A stretch of 64,000 nucleotides of DNA, taken from Alphaproteobacteria bacterium. Its GTDB lineage: Bacteria > Myxococcota_A > UBA796 > GCA-2862545. The translations under genes and the position numbers were made by a program. The notes beneath the pieces are model-generated. The model was not told the DNA's origin and did no database searches. It worked only from the letters and a program-made list of their open reading frames with translations. Location of the stretch: the NCBI GenBank assembly GCA_020632885.1, contig JACKEQ010000006.1, forward strand, positions 62,001 through 126,000, in the 5' to 3' direction. Each line of letters starts with the position of its first letter. Position 1 is the stretch's first letter. Positions 16,947-24,387 of the stretch are shown here, piece by piece.

Positions 16947-17782
16947 CACGGGGCCGCCAGGAAGGGGAAGGTCGACAGCATGATGCCGTCGTCCGCCGTC
17001 TGGGAGAGCCCGATGAGATCCCCGGCGGTGTGTCCGCCGTTCGTCGAGCCGAGACCGTCCACGTCGAGGAGCAGCACGGCCAGGGTGATGTCGATGGCGG
17101 GGTCACCGGGGACCCGGCCGTTGGGGAAGCCCGCGGGGGACGTGTAGTCCACCGAGTGCCAGTCCGGCACCACGAGCGGCGCGGCCTGCTGGATGCACTC
17201 GCCGGCCAGGGGATCCACGAGATCCACCGAGCAGGGCGTGAAGGTCGCGAGGTCGTCCGCGTCGAGGGCGGTGTGCAGGAAGTCCAGCGAGGCGTTGATC
17301 TCCCCGGCGTACGCCAGCGTGGCGTCCGTGGCGGGGGTGTCCTCGTTGTAGGCGTCCTTGCTCGCGATCACGGCGGTGTTGACGGCCGGCATGGCCGAGC
17401 GGTCCACCTGCAGGTAGGTCGCGGGGTCGTCCGTCATGAACACGAAGTTGCCGGCGCCCGGGTCGCCGTCAGCGCCGTCCGCACCGTTGGCGCCATCGGC
17501 ACCGTTCGCGCCGTCCGCACCGTTCGCGCCGTCGGCACCGTTCGCGCCATCGGCGCCGTTCGCGCCGTCCGCACCGTTCGCGCCATCGGCACCATCCGAT
17601 CCGTCCGCGCCATCGGCGCCATCGGCACCGTCCTCGCCGTCGGCGCCATCAGCGCCGTCGGCACCGGCGGGACCCTGCTCGCCCTGGGCGCCCTGCGGCC
17701 CCTGGGGACCCTCGGGGCCCTCCGGACCTTCACAGCCGGCCACCAGGAAGGCGGCGAGCGTCGTCATGAGAAGCGTACGCAT
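16946..17782 (-). CDS. Collagen-like lipoprotein carrying the C-terminal half of a DUF4331 protein
   Basis: This 278-residue protein starts at an ATG preceded by AGGAG. The signal ends at AAFLVAGC (Cys17). About 31 Gly-X-Y triplets follow (GPE, GPQ, GAQ, GEQ, then GAD/GAN alternating), a collagen-like stalk with no interruptions. The remaining roughly 165 residues look like the second half of DUF4331 proteins: YLQVDRSAMPAVNTAVIASK, DAYNEDTPATDATLA, AGFPNGRVPGDPAIDITLAVLLLDVDG. The first half is encoded by the gene 13 bases upstream. The protein is therefore probably a surface stalk that displays a half-domain designed to pair with its neighbour. Confidence 0.72.
   Translation of the reverse strand: MRTLLMTTLAAFLVAGCEGPEGPEGPQGPQGAQGEQGPAGADGADGADGEDGADGADGADGSDGADGANGADGANGADGANGADGANGADGANGADGANGADGADGDPGAGNFVFMTDDPATYLQVDRSAMPAVNTAVIASKDAYNEDTPATDATLAYAGEINASLDFLHTALDADDLATFTPCSVDLVDPLAGECIQQAAPLVVPDWHSVDYTSPAGFPNGRVPGDPAIDITLAVLLLDVDGLGSTNGGHTAGDLIGLSQTADDGIMLSTFPFLAAP
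17450..17731 (-). repeat. Collagen-like Gly-X-Y triplet repeat
   Basis: This 9/18-base periodic repeat encodes six Gly-Ala-Asn/Gly-Ala-Asp pairs plus related triplets in the gene 16946-17782. DNA-level units (for example GCGCCGTCGGCACCGTTC) are nearly identical, which indicates recent expansion by slippage or recombination. Confidence 0.85.
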
Positions 17783-17795
17783 GTCGGTCTCCTGG

Positions 17796-18398
17796 TCAGG
17801 GGGTGATGGGGCGGCGGGCGGAAGTGCCCCAGACGTTGACGTGATCGCCACCGGCGGCGGCGACGTTCGCGTCCATGTCGAGCACGATCGACGTCACGTT
17901 CAGGCCGGCGAAGAAGTCCGCACCCGTGAAGGCGAGGTTCCCGGTGCTGATCGTGGACTGGAAGCCGGCGAAGTCGAAGTAGAACGGGTCGTTGCGGACA
18001 CCGACGAAGACGTGGCCGCCCGGAGCGGTGATGACGCTCTCCACGGGGCCGACGACGGGGGCACCGGCACCGGGGAAGTTCGTGACCTGCACGCCCCAGT
18101 TGCCCACGGCGTCCTCGCCGAAGCGGATCCAGACGGTGCGCTCGGCGCCGTTGGACGCGTCGTCGTCCGTGTCGATGTGGATGCCGTACAGCGCGTCGGC
18201 GTCGTACATGCCGGTGGTGGTGGTGGCGCCCGCGCCGGCGAAGTTGAGGACGGCGTAGAGACGGCCCCCCTCGTGCCAGGCGAACACGTCGGTGATGTCG
18301 ACGGCCGGGTCTGCCGCCGCGTTGGGCCCGTCGATGTGGTCGGCGGCCAGAGCGCCTCCGACCAGGGCCAGGGTCAGTATGGTCAAGCGAACCTCCAT
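17796..18398 (-). CDS. DUF4331 N-terminal-half protein, secreted
   Basis: This is a 200-residue protein. A signal peptide (MEVRLTILTLALVGGALA) is cleaved just before ADHIDGPNAAADPAVDITDVFAWH, the typical N-terminal signature of DUF4331 proteins (SDHxDGP, DITDxYAF). The rest includes RLYAVLNFAG, GIHIDTDDDASNGAERTVWIRF, APGGHVFVGVRNDPFYFD and NVTSIVLDMD, which agree with the first half of DUF4331. The usual family member is more than twice this length; the missing half is in the next gene. The family is secreted and of unknown function. Spacing to the next gene (TGA CC AGGAG ACCGAC ATG) indicates one mRNA. Confidence 0.85.
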   Translation of the reverse strand: MEVRLTILTLALVGGALAADHIDGPNAAADPAVDITDVFAWHEGGRLYAVLNFAGAGATTTTGMYDADALYGIHIDTDDDASNGAERTVWIRFGEDAVGNWGVQVTNFPGAGAPVVGPVESVITAPGGHVFVGVRNDPFYFDFAGFQSTISTGNLAFTGADFFAGLNVTSIVLDMDANVAAAGGDHVNVWGTSARRPITP

Positions 18399-18437
18399 TG
18401 GTTGCGGACCTCCCTACGCTGGCCGGACGCTGGTGGA

Positions 18438-19172
18438 TCACTCGGATCCGCGCGTGCTCACCGTGCAGTGGCCCTCGCCGTCCACGTGACCGACGGTGCC
18501 CGTCAGATGCTCGACGAAACCTGCGAGATCGACGACCTCCGCGTACCGACCCACCTGGTACCCCAGCGGCGCGACCGGCACGGCCGAGAGCTCCTCCAGG
18601 GTGATCGCGCCGTCGTCGTCGCCGTCGGCATCGAACAGGGCCCGCCCACGGACCAGGGCGTCCGGGTTCTCGAGGCCGTCGTAGAACAGGTGGTCGCCGT
18701 GGATGGTGAGCTGCGTGCGGTCCACGCCCCCCACGGGAACGGTGAGATCCTCGGGCTCGCAGTCGTAGACGGTGGACGTGGCGAACCGCCAGTCGAAGGA
18801 CTTCTCGACCCCGTCGCACGTCAGCGCGCCCACGGCGTGGATCGAGGTGCCGTCTGTCCCGGGAGCCACGACGAAGCGCGCGTGGTCGTAGTGGCCCGCG
18901 GGCACCGCGAAGGTGCCGACGGCGTGGGGTCCCGCCCCGTGCACGTCCACGGACAGCGGCCCGTCCAGGCCCCCGACCACCGTGCCGTCCCCGTCGACCA
19001 GCGACGCCTCGGCCAACGCGACCGTGAACCCCGAGAACCGCACGCTGCAGCCGTCCTCGAAGGCCGACGCGGGGATCGCGTCCTCGATGTAGGGCTCCCC
19101 GTAGGTCTCCACCTCCCAGAGCCCCTCGCCGCCGCATCCGGCGAGCACCGACAGCGCAAGAACCAACCTCAT
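18438..19172 (-). CDS. Secreted lipoprotein of unknown function with EF-hand-like loop
   Basis: This 244-residue protein begins MRLVLALSVLAGC (lipobox LAGC). The body is beta-rich and contains FAVPAGHYDHARFVVAPG, two Cys pairs (DGCSVRFSG, LTCDGVEKS, YDCEPEDL) and a calcium-binding-like loop DADGDDDGAITLEEL near residue 192. I do not recognise the family. The ATG overlaps the stop of the preceding lipoprotein gene (ATGA). It sits between a second lipoprotein and DUF4331 genes in the run headed by the TonB receptor, which suggests a surface ligand-capture role, possibly metal or an organic complex. Confidence 0.7.
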   Translation of the reverse strand: MRLVLALSVLAGCGGEGLWEVETYGEPYIEDAIPASAFEDGCSVRFSGFTVALAEASLVDGDGTVVGGLDGPLSVDVHGAGPHAVGTFAVPAGHYDHARFVVAPGTDGTSIHAVGALTCDGVEKSFDWRFATSTVYDCEPEDLTVPVGGVDRTQLTIHGDHLFYDGLENPDALVRGRALFDADGDDDGAITLEELSAVPVAPLGYQVGRYAEVVDLAGFVEHLTGTVGHVDGEGHCTVSTRGSE

Positions 19173-19792
19173 TCCGCCTCCAGCGACCAGGCGTTCAGGC
19201 TGGTGAGCCCGAACACCACCGTGTTCACGAACTGCGTGTCGTCGGCTGTGAGCCGACCGTCACCGTCCTCGTCCTCCCAGACCACGGGAGCCAGGGCCGC
19301 TCCCGGGTCGAACGCGAGCACGAAGGTCTGCGCGATGTCGGCGCGGAGGACGGCATCCACGGGGATCCCCGAGATCCCCCGCTCCACGTCCAGCTCGAGC
19401 GCGAAGGGCAGAACCCCGCCGTCCGCCGTCGTCACCGACCCAGACACGGACACGGCATGGAGCTCGAGCCGGGCCGTGGCGACGTCGCCCGTCCAGCCGT
19501 CGGCGAGCCCCAGATCCACGACGGGCCCGAGACCGTCGAGCATCCGACGGCCCTGGAGCTCCACCCGCACGTCGCCCGCGAGCTCGTGGCCGGGATGCGC
19601 GTGGGCCGACGGCACGAGGGACGGGACCCAGGCGTAGGTCTCCGTGTCCGCGAGCACCCGGAGGCTGCCGACATCCAGGTCCAGCACGTCCACCTGCACA
19701 CCCGCTGGCAGGGCGCCCTCCACGGGCTGGAACACGACGTCCACCTCCACCGGCGCGCGACCCTCCAGACACCCGAGCACGAAGAGCAGCAT
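19169..19792 (-). CDS. Secreted lipoprotein of unknown function next to TonB receptor
   Basis: This protein of about 207 residues starts MLLFVLGC if the ATG at 19792 is used (TGATG overlap with the receptor stop); a GTG at 19804 would add MGA-L ahead. Cys8 is the likely lipidated residue. The mature part is beta-rich, with a His-rich stretch (SAHAHPGHELAGD) and a C-terminal EF-hand-like loop (EDEDGDGRLTADDTQF). It shares the EF-hand-like end with the next lipoprotein. The family was not recognised. Its position directly after a TonB receptor fits a surface-exposed partner lipoprotein, as in other TonB-dependent uptake systems. Confidence 0.68.
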   Translation of the reverse strand: MLLFVLGCLEGRAPVEVDVVFQPVEGALPAGVQVDVLDLDVGSLRVLADTETYAWVPSLVPSAHAHPGHELAGDVRVELQGRRMLDGLGPVVDLGLADGWTGDVATARLELHAVSVSGSVTTADGGVLPFALELDVERGISGIPVDAVLRADIAQTFVLAFDPGAALAPVVWEDEDGDGRLTADDTQFVNTVVFGLTSLNAWSLEAE

Positions 19793-21762
19793 CAGAGCAC
19801 CCACCCGAGGCCGAGCCGCACCTCGAAGGGGGCGCCGGCGGTGAAGTGTCGGACCGGGAGCGCCGGGGGGTCCGAGAGGTCCGTCGCGTTCCAGCTCGAC
19901 GCGTAGACGAACTCGCCGTCCCGCCAGCGGGTCGCGAAGACGTTGGCGATGTCGAGGTCCACGACCGTGTCACGCACGCGCGCGCGGGTCGTGAGATCCG
20001 TGACGAGGGACGCGTGGCTCGCGAAGCCCCCCGGGATCGCCCGCGGCGCGAGCCAGGTGGTGCGCGTGCCGGCGGTCCACACGATGGGCCCGGTGATGGC
20101 CTGGTGGAGCGCGACGCTCCCGACCACCAGCCAGCGCGGTGCGTACGGGATGAGCTCCCCCGTCGCGGTGTAGCGACCGTCGGACCCGGTGACGTCGAGC
20201 TCGATCTCCAGCGCGTGGATCGGCCGCGCGGTGAACCCGCCGAAGCCTCCGAGCCGCCGGGTGCTCCCGGTGGTCAGGAAGCGGGCGGCCGCGTGGTCGA
20301 AGCGGATCTCGTTGGACACCCAGGTCCCGAAGGCCCCGCCACGCAGCTCGAGGCCGTCCGACACGTGGGCCTCCGCACCGAGCTCGCCCCCGTCCGCCAC
20401 CGAGATCGGCGCGCTGCGGTCCTCCACCCCGCGCGCCTCGGGCGACCGGAAGCCACGTCCTGCGCTGCCCAGGAGCGTGACGTGGGGCCCGACCTCCAGG
20501 GCGGTCGCCAGCCGCGGCGCGAGCACGGGAGCCACGGCCCTCGCCTTCCCGGAGCCCAGCCCGAGATCGACGGCCCGGTCGAGCTGGACCTGGAAGCCCT
20601 GGACCCGCGCGCCCGGCTCGACGCGCCAGGGTCCGAGCTCCACCGGCACCGACGCCCAGGCCCCGAGCGCCCGCTCGTCGACCCTCGCGTCGATCCGCTC
20701 CTCCCAGACCGCCCCGTCGAGGTCGATGCCCGCCTCGGTCTGGTGGATCGTGTCCAACCGGGTATCCGCGCCCATCCGCACGTCCACCGCCGACCCGAGG
20801 TCCACCCGCGCCACCCAGCGCGCCCCGCCCGACGCGCTGCGCTGGGTCTGCAGCGTGGCGTCCCCCGTGTCGGGGTGCTCCCAGGCGCCCGTGAAGTCCT
20901 GGCGGAGCTCGAGGGCCCGGAGCTGGGCCCAGATCGTGGTCGTGGACGTCCAGCGACCGCTCCGGGTCTCGGCGACCCCCGCGGCGAGCGCGCGCGACGA
21001 CAGGCCCCCGCCGGAGCCCGGGTAGGCGTCGTAGAAGCCCTTGCGCCCCGCGTCGACGTCGTCCTGCCGCAGGACCCCGGGCGACTCGAAGCGACCGGCG
21101 TACCCGAGGACGAATGCGCGCAGCTCCGTCGCCCCGACGACCTTCTGCACGCCCGCGCCCGCCCGCGCCTGACGCCAGGCCCTGGACTGGCCGATGCCCC
21201 GGCTCGTCGTGCCATCCAACCACACGAAGGTCCCGGGTCCAGCGGTGGCCGGACGGTAGCCCACGGAGGCCCCCAGGGTGCGGGCCGTGCTCCCGATCAT
21301 GCCGACATGGAGCCCACTCTCGGCGAGACCGAGGTCGAGGCTCCCCGAGCCCGCGACCCCGAAGTCCCCCACGTCCGCCGTGGCGACCCCCGGCCTCAGG
21401 GTGGCGCCCGTGACGAGCTCCCGCGGCAGGAAGTGGAGGTCGAGGTACCCGTGGCCGTGCACGTTGGACACCTCGTTGAGCGGGACCCCCTCGAGGTCGA
21501 CCGCGATGTCCGCCCCGTGCACCGCGTCGAAGCCGCGCAGGAAGTACTGGTAGGCCTTCCCGTGCCCGCCGTGGGCGCTCTGGTGGAGCCCGCGGGCCTG
21601 GCGGAGCAGGTCGTCGGTGGTGGTCCCGACGGACGCCTCGACGTCCTCGCGGTCCAGGTGACGCTCGGCCGCCGACGTCGCGGGCGCCGCCGCCTCGACC
21701 ACCACGGTCTCCGCGGGCGACGGGTCGTCTTCGGCGAGGGCCGTGGCGAGGGCGAGGAGGAT
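19792..21762 (-). CDS. TonB-dependent outer-membrane receptor
   Basis: This protein of about 656 residues has a plug domain (EDVEASVGTTTDDLLRQ, HGGHGKAYQYFLRGFDAVHG, VDLEGVPLNEVSNVHGHGYLDL) followed by a long beta-barrel rich in alternating strands, ending in an aromatic-poor LGLGWVL. The plug is His-rich. Start is uncertain: the in-frame signal peptide ILLALATALA has no ATG, GTG or TTG, only an ATC at 21762 with GGAG five bases upstream; the first standard start, GTG 21705, would remove the signal peptide. Either ATC is used or there is a sequence error. The ligand is unknown; the operon partners are lipoproteins and DUF4331 proteins. Confidence 0.78.
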   Translation of the reverse strand: MLLALATALAEDDPSPAETVVVEAAAPATSAAERHLDREDVEASVGTTTDDLLRQARGLHQSAHGGHGKAYQYFLRGFDAVHGADIAVDLEGVPLNEVSNVHGHGYLDLHFLPRELVTGATLRPGVATADVGDFGVAGSGSLDLGLAESGLHVGMIGSTARTLGASVGYRPATAGPGTFVWLDGTTSRGIGQSRAWRQARAGAGVQKVVGATELRAFVLGYAGRFESPGVLRQDDVDAGRKGFYDAYPGSGGGLSSRALAAGVAETRSGRWTSTTTIWAQLRALELRQDFTGAWEHPDTGDATLQTQRSASGGARWVARVDLGSAVDVRMGADTRLDTIHQTEAGIDLDGAVWEERIDARVDERALGAWASVPVELGPWRVEPGARVQGFQVQLDRAVDLGLGSGKARAVAPVLAPRLATALEVGPHVTLLGSAGRGFRSPEARGVEDRSAPISVADGGELGAEAHVSDGLELRGGAFGTWVSNEIRFDHAAARFLTTGSTRRLGGFGGFTARPIHALEIELDVTGSDGRYTATGELIPYAPRWLVVGSVALHQAITGPIVWTAGTRTTWLAPRAIPGGFASHASLVTDLTTRARVRDTVVDLDIANVFATRWRDGEFVYASSWNATDLSDPPALPVRHFTAGAPFEVRLGLGWVL

Positions 21763-21818
21763 GGGAGCTCCGGGTCGACGCGGGGGCTACGCGCCGCTCG
21801 GTCCGCTGGATCACACGA

Positions 21819-23093
21819 TCAGGAGCGCGGTCCGCGCCCCCCGCGCCGACGGCCCCCACGACGGGGCCCCCCGGAGCGCTGGCCACCCGGACGGGGCCCG
21901 TCCTGGCGGCGCTGCTGACGCTGGGGAGGCGCAGGAGGTGCGGCGCGATCGAGCAGCCCCGGGTCGTGCCACGCGTGGTCGGCGTCCACCGGGATCGACT
22001 GGCGGGTGAGCTTCTCGATGGCGCGGAGCATGTCGACCTCGCCCTCGTCGCAGAACGAGATCGCCTCGCCGGTGCGGCCCGCGCGGCCCGTGCGCCCGAT
22101 GCGGTGCACGTAGACCTCGGCCGGGTGCGGCAGGTCGAAGTTGATGACGTGGGTGACGGACTCGACGTCGATGCCCCGGGAGGCGAGGTCGGACGCCACG
22201 AGGACCCGGAGGTCTCCGCTGCGGAAGCCCTCCATGGCGCGCTCGCGGGCGTTCTGCGACTTGTTCCCGTGGATCGCCGCGGATCGGATGCCCTCGTCCT
22301 CGAGGTGCTTCACCACGCGGTTCGCGCCGTGCTTGGTGCGCGTGAACACGATGGCCGAGCCGATGTCGAGCTCGTGCAGGAGATGGGCGAGCAACCGGCG
22401 CTTGTCGGCCTTGGGCACGAGCATGACGCGCTGCTCGATGCGCTCGACCGGGGTGGACTCCGGCACCACCTCGACCCGTACGGGGTTGTTGAGGAAGGTG
22501 CCGGCGAGATCGCCGATGGCCGGGGGCATGGTCGCCGAGAACATCAGGTTCTGCCGACGCTTCGGGAGGAGCTTGAGGATCTTCCGGACGTCGTTCACGA
22601 AGCCCATGTCGAGCATCCGGTCGGCCTCGTCGAGCACGAACATCTCGACGGCCCCGAGGTCGATGAAGCCCTGCTGCTGGAGGTCGAGCAGGCGGCCGGG
22701 TGTGGCCACGAGGATGTCGATCCCGGCCTTCAGCGCGGCCACCTGGCTGGACGGCTTCACGCCACCGAAGATCACGGTGCTCTTCAGGCCGAGGTGCGTT
22801 CCATAGGCCTCGAAGCGCTGGCCGATCTGAGCGGCGAGCTCGCGCGTCGGGCTCACGACGAGGGCGCGGATGCGCCGTGCGCCCCGGCTCTCGTGCAGGA
22901 GCTGGAGGATCGGGAGCGCGAACGCCGCGGTCTTCCCCGTGCCGGTCTGGGCGAGCCCGAGCAGGTCCCGGCCCTCGAAGAGCGGCGGGATGGCCTGGAT
23001 CTGGATGGGGGTGGGGGTCGTGTAGCCCTCTTCGGCGAGAGCATCGAGGAGGGGCGTGATGAGGTCGAGGTCGGCGAACGAGGGCAAGCGCAC
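21819..23093 (-). CDS. DEAD-box RNA helicase, RhlE-like
   Basis: This 424-residue protein carries the complete DEAD-box motif set: the Q motif (YTTPTPIQIQAIPPL), Walker A AQTGTGKT, PTRELAAQI, TPGRLLDL, DEAD with LDEADRMLDMGF, SAT, and the C-terminal IVFTRTKHGANRV, RVLVASDLASRGIDVE and HRIGRTGRAG. The basic Gly/Arg-rich tail (PRRGGRRRGGRGPRS) is typical of RhlE or DeaD-type cold-response and ribosome-assembly helicases. The start is GTG at 23093. It is a monocistronic unit between the TonB receptor and the porin genes. Confidence 0.93.
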   Translation of the reverse strand: MRLPSFADLDLITPLLDALAEEGYTTPTPIQIQAIPPLFEGRDLLGLAQTGTGKTAAFALPILQLLHESRGARRIRALVVSPTRELAAQIGQRFEAYGTHLGLKSTVIFGGVKPSSQVAALKAGIDILVATPGRLLDLQQQGFIDLGAVEMFVLDEADRMLDMGFVNDVRKILKLLPKRRQNLMFSATMPPAIGDLAGTFLNNPVRVEVVPESTPVERIEQRVMLVPKADKRRLLAHLLHELDIGSAIVFTRTKHGANRVVKHLEDEGIRSAAIHGNKSQNARERAMEGFRSGDLRVLVASDLASRGIDVESVTHVINFDLPHPAEVYVHRIGRTGRAGRTGEAISFCDEGEVDMLRAIEKLTRQSIPVDADHAWHDPGLLDRAAPPAPPQRQQRRQDGPRPGGQRSGGPRRGGRRRGGRGPRS

Positions 23094-23163
23094 CTGGGGG
23101 TGGGACGGTGGGCGACCTCCTAAACCCCTGGCCCCCGGGCCGCAAAGCGGCCGCCACCACGGG

Positions 23164-24333
23164 TCAGAAGTAGACCTGGAGCTGCACGCGCCCCTCGAAG
23201 CCCGGGGCGTCCAACGCCGCCTCCAGGGTCTCCCCCGGCAGCAGCGCGGTCGCGTCGGCCTGGAGCTTGAGGTCGTGGGCGTGCAGGTAGCGCCCGAACG
23301 CCAGGGTGCCCGTGCGGAGCGTGGTGTGGGGGTTCAGGCCTTCGGGGATGCCCGTGAGCATCGCGACGCGACCGGCCACCTCGTAGCCCGAGGCCAGGAC
23401 GTGCCCGAGCTGGGCCATCGCCCCGACGGCGTCGGTGGGCGCGTCCTCCTCGACCCCGTCCGGCGGAGCGGTGTCCACCCGGACCTGCCGCGAGGCCCCC
23501 TCGGCCTGGAGGGACCACCCGCGCCACTTGAGCATCACGTCGACCGACGCGTGGTCGGTGTCGTAGCGGCCCTCCAGCAGGTGCCCGTGGGTCGCCCGGG
23601 TCCGGCGGGCCCGGTCGTCGTGGGCGATGGCCGCCCCGAAGGACACGCGCAGCCGGTCCTCCCGCGTGAGATCGGCCTCCGTCAGCGAGCCCTCGAAGCC
23701 CCCGAAGGGCTGGAGCTGCACGCGGCCCACGTACAGGAGCCCGGTGCCGTCGTTGAGCCGGTTGCGACCCTCGCCCTGGTAGATCCCGAGCTGGTACGTG
23801 ACGTGCCCGTCGCCGACGAGGTCGTTCGAGTAGACCTGCGCACCGATGTCCCGGTCGAGGTTCAGCTCCGCGTTCACCGCGGACCGGTCGACGAGCTGGA
23901 GCGCCGAGGAGGAGATCAGGCGCTCCCGGGTGAACGGGACCTTCATCTGCCCGAGCCGGACGCTCGCGAAGGACGCGCGGTTCCAGGTGACCACCCAGTC
24001 GCGCAGCGGGAAGGGCGCGTCGCCCTCGACGTCGCTCGGGCCGAGCCCGAACTGGAGGTAGAGGTCGAGGTGGTCGTCGGGGACCTTCGCGCGCAGCACG
24101 AGGCGCGCGCGTCGCACCTGGAACGCGATGTCCGCGAGGTCGTCGACGCCCGGCGTACGCACGGAGGCCCGGAGCTGGACCCGGGAGCGCAGGAGGACCT
24201 CCACGGGAGCCCCCGGACGCGTGAGCGGGATGCCGTCGCCGAACGCCACGTCCAGAGCGTCGGCATCGGACGAGACCTTCGGCAGCGTGTCGTCGGCCTG
24301 GGCTCTGACGAGCAACGCGAACAGCGCGAGCAA
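23164..24333 (-). CDS. OprO/OprP-type phosphate-selective porin-like protein
   Basis: This protein of about 389 residues starts at TTG 24333, preceded by AGGAGGA. The signal is short (LALFALLVRAQA). The N-terminal strand RVQLRASVR, FQVRRARLVLRAKVPDDHLDLYLQFGLG and VRLGQMKVPFTRERLISSSALQLVDRS match the phosphate-selective porin O/P family, and the protein ends in the outer-membrane insertion motif LQVYF. A 16- or 18-strand beta-barrel is likely. The substrate could be phosphate, polyphosphate or another anion; the family is not strict, and no phosphate genes are nearby. Confidence 0.8.
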   Translation of the reverse strand: MLALFALLVRAQADDTLPKVSSDADALDVAFGDGIPLTRPGAPVEVLLRSRVQLRASVRTPGVDDLADIAFQVRRARLVLRAKVPDDHLDLYLQFGLGPSDVEGDAPFPLRDWVVTWNRASFASVRLGQMKVPFTRERLISSSALQLVDRSAVNAELNLDRDIGAQVYSNDLVGDGHVTYQLGIYQGEGRNRLNDGTGLLYVGRVQLQPFGGFEGSLTEADLTREDRLRVSFGAAIAHDDRARRTRATHGHLLEGRYDTDHASVDVMLKWRGWSLQAEGASRQVRVDTAPPDGVEEDAPTDAVGAMAQLGHVLASGYEVAGRVAMLTGIPEGLNPHTTLRTGTLAFGRYLHAHDLKLQADATALLPGETLEAALDAPGFEGRVQLQVYF

Positions 24334-24387
24334 CGGGTCCTCCTGCGGGGACCGCTACACTACAGGATCACGTTCGTTGCGCAACCG

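Noticed and set aside
16946..18398. A frameshift as the cause of the split DUF4331 gene
   Set aside because: The downstream half has its own RBS, ATG, lipoprotein signal and a 31-triplet stalk, so the split is a designed two-gene arrangement and not a simple sequencing error.
18399..18437. A possible extra small gene between the lipoprotein at 18438 and the DUF4331 gene
   Set aside because: Only 39 bases, with no ORF or terminator that can be supported; just an intergenic spacer.
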